A program made the position numbers and the translations under genes. A DNA stretch of 5,890 nt from NCBI GenBank assembly GCA_964586135.1, contig CAZPGS010000056.1, forward strand, positions 1 through 5,890, in the 5' to 3' direction. Below the pieces are notes generated by a model. It was not told the DNA's origin. It ran no database searches and saw nothing but the letters and a program-made list of their open reading frames with translations. Positions 1 to 4,269 of this stretch are shown in pieces (the stretch's first letter is position 1; every line of letters starts with the position of its first letter). The DNA is from WYZ-LMO8 sp964586135. Its GTDB lineage: Archaea > Thermoproteota > Methanomethylicia > Nezhaarchaeales > WYZ-LMO8.

Positions 1-513
1 CACGCAAGCCGTCTTGTTTTCATCGAAGTCTGGGAACTCGTATTTTGAGCCGCCCTTAATTATGTCTTCATAATAGTAACGGGGCTTCAGCTGGGTCTCG
101 ACCTCCTCCGTCAGGATCCACCCCTTCACGCTCGGCACGCGAGGCGCGATCTTCTCGGCCAATGGAACGAAGTCCTTTCCCACGATGACGAAGTCATCCT
201 TGACGTAGTTCATCGTGTAAATGATCTCTTCCGGCGCGAGCCTTATGTTGATGTAGTGGAGTATCGAGCCCATCATCGGTATGGCGAACATACCCTCGAG
301 GTATTGGTACGTGTTCCAGTCCAGGAAGCCGATTTTCGCTTCTCGGACCCCTATGGCCTCTAAGCCGCTCGCCAGCCTCTGGAGCCTCTCGTAGAACTCT
401 TTGTAGCTGTATCGTAGCTGGTCTCTATAAACGATCTCCTTTTGAGGATATGCGTGCAACGGGAAGGAGAGCAACTTCTTTATTAACAGTTCATACCGCA
501 ACTTGGGTTGCAT
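1..513 (-). CDS. Fatty-acyl-CoA ligase (AMP-forming), N-terminal part, cut by window edge
   Basis: The first 171 residues of an adenylate-forming acyl-CoA synthetase of the FadD/AlkK type, which activates a free fatty acid to its acyl-CoA with ATP and CoA, presumably in the cytoplasm. The N-terminal region is typical: 'VYRDQLRYSYKEFYERLQRLA' style strand-helix (residues 28-48), then 'LDWNTYQYLEGMFAIPMMG' (64-82) and 'LHYINIRLAPEEIIYTMN' (85-102), the conserved block in which most family members read INxRLxPEEIxYxxN. The visible part stops at 'DENKTACV', just where the family's ATP-binding YTSGTTGxPKG loop normally begins, so no catalytic motif is in the window and substrate chain length cannot be judged. 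ATG at 513 is preferred because a BRE/TATA element lies about 28 nt upstream, predicting a transcript that begins at or next to this codon. The frame stays open to an ATG at 576, which would add 21 basic residues but would place the TATA box inside the gene. It is transcribed separately from the upstream four-gene operon, but fits the same pathway as its entry step. Confidence 0.92.
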   Translation of the reverse strand, partial: MQPKLRYELLIKKLLSFPLHAYPQKEIVYRDQLRYSYKEFYERLQRLASGLEAIGVREAKIGFLDWNTYQYLEGMFAIPMMGSILHYINIRLAPEEIIYTMNYVKDDFVIVGKDFVPLAEKIAPRVPSVKGWILTEEVETQLKPRYYYEDIIKGGSKYEFPDFDENKTACV

Positions 514-537
514 GTCTAAATGTTTAAGACGTCTCTG

Positions 538-549
538 ATTTAAACCTTT
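538..549 (-). promoter_or_regulatory. Archaeal BRE/TATA promoter of the acyl-CoA ligase gene
   Basis: On the minus strand the sequence reads AAAGGTTTAAAT: a purine-rich BRE (549-545) followed by the TATA box TTTAAAT (544-538). The box is centred about 28 nt upstream of the ATG at 513, so initiation at the usual archaeal distance of about 25-27 nt would fall at roughly 514-516. This predicts a leaderless or nearly leaderless mRNA, and no Shine-Dalgarno-like sequence lies between the box and the ATG. The position of the start site is inferred from spacing only. Confidence 0.72.
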
Positions 550-626
550 CTTTGACGTTCTTTGCGAAGGGGCCATCACTCAGCTTGAGGGCCACATTAC
601 AATGAGGGAAGGGAGGCTGACGGTCT

Positions 627-632
627 AAAAAA
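627..632 (-). terminator. Oligo-T transcription terminator after the DUF35/thiolase operon
   Basis: Six consecutive T residues on the transcribed-sense minus strand, 24 nt past the TAA stop of the last operon gene. Archaeal RNA polymerase terminates at such T tracts without needing a hairpin, and I see no convincing stem directly before it. It separates the operon from the independently promoted acyl-CoA ligase gene. Confidence 0.55.
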
Positions 633-646
633 TGATGGGCCTTGGT

Positions 647-670
647 GAAGACAGCCTTAACCCTCATACC
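647..670 (-). repeat. 24-nt direct repeat, downstream copy, spanning the DUF35 stop codon
   Basis: Matches positions 732-755 at 22 of 24 bases in the same orientation, 85 bp away. The upstream copy lies inside the coding sequence and encodes GMRVKAVF. This copy is read in a different frame by the gene, which runs through YEG and then stops at the TAA at 659-657 inside the repeat. In the other frame this copy would again encode MRVKAVF. The two copies diverge beyond the 24 nt. Confidence 0.8.
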
Positions 671-1184
671 TGACTTGTATTGCGGGTTCGACGCCTAGCA
701 GGTCGCCCAAAGTGCCCTTGGGCTTCTCGGCGAAGACCGCCTTAACCCTCATGCCCACGAAGACGTCCTTTGGCTTTACGTTGAGAACTGGCAGTAGAAT
801 CTTTGAAGAGGTCCCGTCAAAGTTCACTATCCCTATTATCACTTCTTCGCCCTCTTTCAACCATCCCATTTCCACGGCGTCCATGCCAGCTATGATTACC
901 TTGCCCTTCTGTATAGGCGGCGAGACCAAGAAGCCTAGTAGCGTCCCGAAGTTGCTGACGACAGTCTTCGCGTCTATCTTTCTAAAGCACCTGCTACAAA
1001 TCTCCCTTGGAGGTAAATAGACCCTTCCGCACTCCGTGCACAGCGATCCGAGGAGCCTCTTCTCTCCGAGGGCTTTTATGAATTCGTCCAGCAACGCTGC
1101 GGGGGCCTTCCACCGATATGCACCGACGTTCCACTCTCCCCACACCCTCTTCGTCTCCTTGACCTTCTCCTTAACGTACCCCAT
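657..1184 (-). CDS. DUF35 zinc-ribbon/OB-fold protein, partner of the adjacent thiolase
   Basis: A 175-residue acyl-CoA-associated OB-fold protein (DUF35 family). These proteins carry no catalysis of their own as far as known; they bind thiolase-fold enzymes, shape the acyl-CoA pocket and, in the archaeal acetoacetyl-CoA thiolase/HMG-CoA synthase complex, bridge two enzymes. Order of parts: an N-terminal helical segment (about 1-45) with basic residues, a rubredoxin-like zinc ribbon with C49, C52, C63 and C66 (CTECG ... EICSRC, with PPRE between), then an OB fold (about 70-165) containing GTLLGFLVSPP and GMRVKAVF. The start is chosen at ATG 1184 because GAGGTGAT (1196-1189) sits at ideal distance; GTG 1193 and ATG 1190 in the same frame overlap that site and are unlikely. 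It follows the thiolase gene with the ribosome-binding site inside the thiolase 3' end, so the two are translationally coupled. The last residues and stop lie within a direct repeat (see 647-670), so the C-terminus may have been reshaped. Confidence 0.9.
   Translation of the reverse strand: MGYVKEKVKETKRVWGEWNVGAYRWKAPAALLDEFIKALGEKRLLGSLCTECGRVYLPPREICSRCFRKIDAKTVVSNFGTLLGFLVSPPIQKGKVIIAGMDAVEMGWLKEGEEVIIGIVNFDGTSSKILLPVLNVKPKDVFVGMRVKAVFAEKPKGTLGDLLGVEPAIQVRYEG
732..755 (-). repeat. 24-nt direct repeat, upstream (in-frame) copy within the DUF35 gene
   Basis: Coding copy of the repeat pair, encoding residues 144-151 (GMRVKAVF) of the downstream DUF35 protein, a conserved beta strand of its OB fold. 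It differs from the copy at 647-670 at two positions. It is the likely parental copy because it is read in the functional frame and agrees with the usual G-x-x-V family pattern. Confidence 0.8.
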
Positions 1185-1188
1185 CCCC

Positions 1189-1196
1189 ATCACCTC
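1189..1196 (-). promoter_or_regulatory. Ribosome-binding site deciding the start of the downstream DUF35 gene
   Basis: GAGGTGAT on the minus strand is complementary over eight bases to the archaeal 16S rRNA 3' tail. It overlaps the thiolase stop codon TGA (1192-1190) and lies 4 nt before ATG 1184. This favours ATG 1184 over the GTG (1193) and ATG (1190) that fall inside it. Confidence 0.75.
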
Positions 1197-2431
1197 AAGG
1201 GATCACACCCTAAGACGGTAACCGTATTGAACTGCACTTGACCGCCCCAAGCGTGCGCGACGGCGACCCTCACGTCCTTCGGGACTTGATGATTCTTCGC
1301 CTTCTTCATGATCTGCAGTGCGCACTCCAAGACCCTCTGAAGGCCGGAGCTGCCGATGGCGTTTGTGGCGTTGACACCGCCGGAGGGACAGATCGGGAAT
1401 TTCCCGTCTATCTCCGTAATGCCCTCCTCTACAGCCTTCCAAGCAGTCCCTTCGTCGAAGAATCCGAGGCACTCGCTGAACATCAACTCCTGGTGCGGGA
1501 ATGGCTGGTATATCTCCGCCATGTCCACCTCTTTCCTCGGCTCCGTTATCTTTGCCCTCTCGTAGGCCCTCTTAGCCGAGAGGATGCACCCTAGCTGAGC
1601 TGAGTAATCTAGGACCCCCGTCCCCTGATAGGACTCGCCTTGATCGGCCTCCTCGTCGGCGTAGGCCGCAACCCCCAAGATCCAAGCAATCGGCCTCTCG
1701 GGCTTGAGCCTCTTGACGGCGTCCTCGCTGGCCAAGACGATGGCTGAAGCCCCCTCACTCGCTGGACAAACGTGGCCGAACCTCATCGGCCAGACGAGCA
1801 CCTCGGTTTTCGCTATGTCCTCGGGCTTGCAATTTGGCCACTTTAGGTGGGCATACTCGTTCTTCGCGGCATTCCTCCTGGCTTTAGCAGCTACCATGTC
1901 GAAGTGATCGATCTTGCAGCCCGACTTGGCCATATATTGAGCGGCTTGATAAGCAGATATTCCGGCAGCGGCCCCTGCCATCCCTAACATGGCATAGGTG
2001 CGCATGCTCATACCCTTCTTGAGCATGTAGCTGTAGTTCGCGAACATGACGTGCAGGAGCCCCGTTGTGGCTCCGGGCTCTGCGCTGTCTCTGTGCTTCT
2101 CCCAGGCGACGGCCACCACGACGTCAAACATCCCCGATGCCACTTGGTAATAAGCTAGCTGCGCGACTGAGCCTCCCACGGTGCCACCCGTCGCGACTCG
2201 CTGGACGGGCTTTCCGTAGGCGCCTATGTAATCTGCGAAGAGCATTTCTGCGTGGGCTATGCCCCCGAAGCCCTGCATGTTGCCTACGGCGAAGGCCTCG
2301 ACGTCCTCTATTCCTATCCCGGCGTCCTCTATCGCTTTCCAGACGGCCTCTGAGACCATCTCAGCCTGGTTTACGTCCGTTCTTATTCCGTGCTTCGTCT
2401 GTCCGCAACCTATTATTGCGACCCTCTTCAT
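1190..2431 (-). CDS. Thiolase-fold protein lacking the catalytic Cys (SCP2/Ltp2-like), upstream of DUF35
   Basis: A complete 413-residue thiolase-superfamily protein of the SCP2/archaeal acetyl-CoA acetyltransferase class, normal in length. It begins with the family start VAIIGCGQTKHG (4-15); other landmarks are VASGMFDVVVAVAWEKH (97-113), CPASEGASAIVLAS (222-235), VDMAEIYQPFPHQELM (302-317), CPSGGVNATNAIGSSG (348-363) and AWGGQVQFNTVTVLG (394-408). Where active thiolases have CASGG, this has GTVGG (83-87), so Gly83 takes the place of the nucleophilic Cys. The His of GHP is replaced around TNAIG (356-360), and the late catalytic Cys is also absent. Y308 sits where the HDAF/NEAF His or Asn is usual. 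Classical thiolysis is therefore doubtful; a Cys-independent aldolase or condensation reaction, as in Ltp2-type proteins that need a DUF35 partner, is the best inference. The start is supported by GGAGG (2443-2439) 7 nt before the ATG. It lies 1 nt after the second thiolase and overlaps the DUF35 ribosome-binding site. Confidence 0.9.
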   Translation of the reverse strand: MKRVAIIGCGQTKHGIRTDVNQAEMVSEAVWKAIEDAGIGIEDVEAFAVGNMQGFGGIAHAEMLFADYIGAYGKPVQRVATGGTVGGSVAQLAYYQVASGMFDVVVAVAWEKHRDSAEPGATTGLLHVMFANYSYMLKKGMSMRTYAMLGMAGAAAGISAYQAAQYMAKSGCKIDHFDMVAAKARRNAAKNEYAHLKWPNCKPEDIAKTEVLVWPMRFGHVCPASEGASAIVLASEDAVKRLKPERPIAWILGVAAYADEEADQGESYQGTGVLDYSAQLGCILSAKRAYERAKITEPRKEVDMAEIYQPFPHQELMFSECLGFFDEGTAWKAVEEGITEIDGKFPICPSGGVNATNAIGSSGLQRVLECALQIMKKAKNHQVPKDVRVAVAHAWGGQVQFNTVTVLGCDPLR

Positions 2432-2432
2432 A

Positions 2433-3551
2433 TCACTCCCTCCCCAAGACGAATACTATGTTCTTTTGAGCCAACAAACCCCACTGAGAATGGACCAATG
2501 CCCTCTCCCCAGCCCCGTTCTTTAGCAACTTTACGGCCTCTATCAGCCTGTAGAGGCCAGTGGCGATGATGGCATCGCCGCCAGCCGCTCCTCCGCTCAT
2601 GTTCACTGGAAAATCGCCGTCTCTCTCCGTGAACCCGCTCCTTATCAAGTACTTCCCCCTGCCCTTTTGGCAGAGTCCAAGGGCCTCGTATATCATAAGC
2701 TCTTGGTACGCAAACCTTTCTGTCACCTCGGCGAAGTCGATCTGAGTGAGGGGGTCCGTCACGCCGGCCATGGCGTAGGCCTTCTTAGCCGCTATGCTAA
2801 GGGACTCCATCTCTAAGAGGTTTCGGTCCCTGATGTAGCGGTCGGTTGCCGCTCCGACGCCTTCTATCCAAATGGGGTCGTCAATCGACGATTCTCGGAT
2901 GACGTCCTCCCTCGCCAAGACCACGGCAGCGGCCCCGTCGCAGCAAGGGGCCATGGTGAGCTCCCTAATGGGGCTGGAATACACCTCAGAGCTCATGACC
3001 TCCTCCAAGGTTATCCCCGAGAGCCTCCTATAGGCGAGCGGATTCCTCGAAGCGTTCCTCAAGTTTTTGAGCGCCACAAGCGCTACGTCCTCCTCTGAGA
3101 CTTTGTAGGCGTGCATGTAAGCATTGGCCTGTAGAGCTGCGAGCGTTATGTCGTTCAGCAATTCATTTTGCCTGTCAAAAAGCGGGTCGAGCATGAAGGT
3201 GCTGACCTTGTGCGGATTGAAGGTCCAGCTGTGGGTGTGGGCCACGACTAACGCCGTCCTGTGGTACGTCCTGAGCCTTTGAATCGCGTAGAGGACTGCG
3301 AAGAGGCCGTCCTCCTCTGCCTTGGTCTCGTCCTTTAGATAAGCCCCCGTGGCCCCGATGAGCATCGAGTTCGAGATCGTCCTGCCATCATAATAATCCG
3401 AGGACGCGCTGACGACTGCGTCTATGTCCTCCCTCTCGATCCCCGCCGCCTCGAGAGCTCCTTTCGCCGCCTCGAAAACGGACTCCTCCCTCGTCATTTC
3501 AATGTCGTAGGTTAGTGGGAGGGCATGGAAGCCGATAATACCAATCCTCAT
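2433..3551 (-). CDS. Divergent thiolase-fold paralogue without catalytic residues
   Basis: A 372-residue thiolase-superfamily protein, about 40 residues shorter than its neighbour. It starts MRIGIIGFHALPL and keeps the fold landmarks: EREDIDAVVSASSDYYDG (39-56), ALVVAHTHSW (100-109), MAPCCDGAAAVVLA (200-213), FAEVTERFAYQELMIYEALG (273-292), NMSGGAAGGDAIIATG (317-332) and QWGLLAQKNIVFVLG (356-370). The segment where the nucleophilic Cys should lie reads KAEEDGLFAV (77-86), with Ala78 or a Glu at the position; GHP is replaced by GGDAI and the late Cys is missing. Over residues 255-297 it matches the next gene at 19 of 43 positions, so the two are paralogues. A plausible role is a structural or regulatory subunit of a heteromeric thiolase/aldolase, or an enzyme with a different mechanism; the sequence does not decide. 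ATG 3551 is chosen over an upstream in-frame ATG (3611) because it overlaps the DUF35 stop as ATGA and has GGGGTG (3564-3559) 7 nt before it. Confidence 0.87.
   Translation of the reverse strand: MRIGIIGFHALPLTYDIEMTREESVFEAAKGALEAAGIEREDIDAVVSASSDYYDGRTISNSMLIGATGAYLKDETKAEEDGLFAVLYAIQRLRTYHRTALVVAHTHSWTFNPHKVSTFMLDPLFDRQNELLNDITLAALQANAYMHAYKVSEEDVALVALKNLRNASRNPLAYRRLSGITLEEVMSSEVYSSPIRELTMAPCCDGAAAVVLAREDVIRESSIDDPIWIEGVGAATDRYIRDRNLLEMESLSIAAKKAYAMAGVTDPLTQIDFAEVTERFAYQELMIYEALGLCQKGRGKYLIRSGFTERDGDFPVNMSGGAAGGDAIIATGLYRLIEAVKLLKNGAGERALVHSQWGLLAQKNIVFVLGRE
2439..2443 (-). promoter_or_regulatory. Ribosome-binding site of the Cys-less thiolase gene
   Basis: GGAGG on the minus strand, inside the last codons of the upstream thiolase gene and 7 nt before ATG 2431. 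With only one base between the upstream TGA (2435-2433) and this ATG, the arrangement indicates coupled translation of the two thiolases. Confidence 0.65.
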
Positions 3552-3988
3552 GCCTTTACACCCCTCACGCCTATTATATCGCCAGGAAGCCCCTCTCTCT
3601 CCTCCTTCCAAACGATCTCGACCTCGTCACCGATGTTGACGGGCTCGAGCGACCTCAGAAACAAAGTCGAGTTAGAGCCGTGAAGCTTCACGGCGACTAG
3701 AATTTCCTCGGCCTTTTCGTAGTTCCCCGCCGAGTCCATCTTAAACTTAACGTCAGTCCTTGAGATCACGACGCCTCTTTGAGGTAATTCGATGAGGTTG
3801 TCGAAGCTCAGCTTCTTCAGGCACTGTGGGCATATGACCCTAGGAGGCACGACGACGTACCCGCAATCGCACTTGGCCCCCATGATCTTTTTATCCTTGA
3901 ACTTCTCGAGGAATAGTTCGTGCACTTCCCCCGTGGTCCACCTGAACCTCGCTATGAAGGGAACGCCCTCATACCTCTCTACGGGCAT
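3548..3988 (-). CDS. DUF35 zinc-ribbon/OB-fold protein, first gene of the thiolase operon
   Basis: A 146-residue DUF35 protein, the usual length for the family. A short N-terminal helix (about 18-35) is followed by a zinc ribbon with C40, C42, C53 and C56 (KCDCG ... VICPQC, with VVPPR between) and an OB fold (about 62-140) containing RGVVISRTDVKFKM and GDEVEIVWKEE. The first knuckle is CxC rather than the usual CxxC, one residue shorter than in the other DUF35 protein of this window, though four cysteines remain. By family knowledge it should bind a thiolase-fold protein and contribute to the acyl-CoA site; the divergent thiolase whose start codon overlaps its stop (ATGA, 3551-3548) is the obvious partner. 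It opens a four-gene operon. The ATG at 3988 is the only start upstream of the conserved region; AAGGA lies very close to it (2 nt), so initiation may rely on a short leader. Confidence 0.9.
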   Translation of the reverse strand: MPVERYEGVPFIARFRWTTGEVHELFLEKFKDKKIMGAKCDCGYVVVPPRVICPQCLKKLSFDNLIELPQRGVVISRTDVKFKMDSAGNYEKAEEILVAVKLHGSNSTLFLRSLEPVNIGDEVEIVWKEEREGLPGDIIGVRGVKA

Positions 3989-4024
3989 GTTCCTTCGCCA
4001 GGGAACCTTTTAAGGATAGTAACA

Positions 4025-4036
4025 CATTTAAGCCTT
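4025..4036 (-). promoter_or_regulatory. Candidate BRE/TATA promoter of the DUF35/thiolase operon
   Basis: The minus strand reads AAGGCTTAAATG: purine-rich BRE followed by a CTTAAAT box centred near 4029, about 41 nt before ATG 3988. Initiation near 4003 would leave a leader of roughly 15 nt. A second box, CTTAAAAGG (4014-4006), lies only about 22 nt from the ATG, which is too close unless translation starts further in. Which of the two works cannot be settled from sequence. Confidence 0.5.
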
Positions 4037-4090
4037 GCGTGGAGCGAGGTGCTTCTCGTTGATGGAGCTGGTGACGTCAGCCTTCGCTCT

Positions 4091-4104
4091 AGCCTTAAAA
4101 GGCT
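4091..4104. repeat. Perfect 14-bp inverted repeat, possible operator or TATA element
   Basis: AGCCTTAAAAGGCT: two 6-base arms around an AA centre. It lies 103 bp upstream of the DUF35/thiolase operon start. On the minus strand it is part of AAAGCCTTTTAAGG, a plausible BRE/TATA for a longer-leader transcript; as a palindrome it could equally be a binding site for a dimeric regulator such as the TetR-like or MarR-like proteins that control archaeal fatty acid genes. Both roles are inference. Confidence 0.35.
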
Positions 4105-4199
4105 TTAAGCTTCTCGTGCAAATGGGCTTATGTCACATGTTCCTCATCATCATGCAAGGTCCTAATTGTTTGTATAACCCCAATCATTACAAGCTTTAC

Positions 4200-4213
4200 T
4201 TAAAAAGAAAGGT
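4200..4213 (-). terminator. Oligo-T terminator after the acyl-CoA dehydrogenase gene
   Basis: The minus strand reads CCTTTCTTTTTAAG, a T-rich tract about 57 nt beyond the dehydrogenase TAA stop. It is the strongest T tract in the gap and fits hairpin-independent archaeal termination. It would end the MaoC-dehydrogenase transcript before the promoter region of the next operon. Confidence 0.45.
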
Positions 4214-4269
4214 TCACCACATTCCTAAAGATTTTAAATAACTTTGCCTTAAGTCGATCGGATCAATCT

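Larger units (their letters stand above)
514..656. other. 143-bp intergenic region between the thiolase operon and the ligase gene
   Basis: It holds the T6 terminator (632-627) of the upstream operon and the BRE/TATA promoter (549-538) of the ligase gene. The stretch directly after the DUF35 stop continues the 24-nt repeat. No RNA gene or separate coding frame is seen; the ligase frame itself is open back to a GTG/ATG pair at 579/576, immediately after an in-frame TGA (582-580). Confidence 0.6.
3989..4269. other. 281-bp A/T-rich intergenic region with several TATA-like elements, no gene seen
   Basis: This gap between the acyl-CoA dehydrogenase stop and the DUF35/thiolase operon is clearly richer in A and T than the flanking genes, chiefly from 4130 to 4250. 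Readable parts are the operon promoter candidates at 4006-4036, a perfect inverted repeat at 4091-4104 (arms AGCCTT/AAGGCT around AA) preceded on the minus strand by AAAGCC so that it also resembles a BRE/TATA, the T tract at 4200-4213, and a TATTTAAAAT-type box at 4231-4240 that can be read on either strand. GCTTCTCGT occurs at 4051-4059 and 4109-4117. No tRNA, no known riboswitch form and no convincing small protein gene is seen; the open frame at 4035-4241 on the plus strand has no family resemblance. Confidence 0.6.

Noticed and set aside
1185..1193. Alternative GTG 1193 and ATG 1190 starts for the downstream DUF35 gene
   Set aside because: Both lie inside or against the GAGGTGAT ribosome-binding site; ATG 1184 has proper spacing.
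1203..1472. Minus-strand open frame of 89 residues, and other frames within 1203-2525
   Set aside because: They overlap the thiolase gene in other frames and have Arg/Pro-rich shadow composition.
2433..3551. Second thiolase as a decaying pseudogene
   Set aside because: The frame is intact over 372 codons, keeps its fold motifs, and has a coupled start and stop, so loss of the catalytic residues looks like specialisation rather than decay.
3552..3611. 20-residue N-terminal extension of the 372-residue thiolase
   Set aside because: It would overlap the DUF35 coding end by about 60 bases, is unlike thiolase N-termini, and the ATG at 3551 has a good ribosome-binding site and the typical MRIGIIG start.
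4035..4241. 68-residue open frame on the plus strand in the intergenic region
   Set aside because: No ribosome-binding site, no recognisable motif, and it runs through the terminator and TATA-like elements; more likely chance in a stop-poor stretch.
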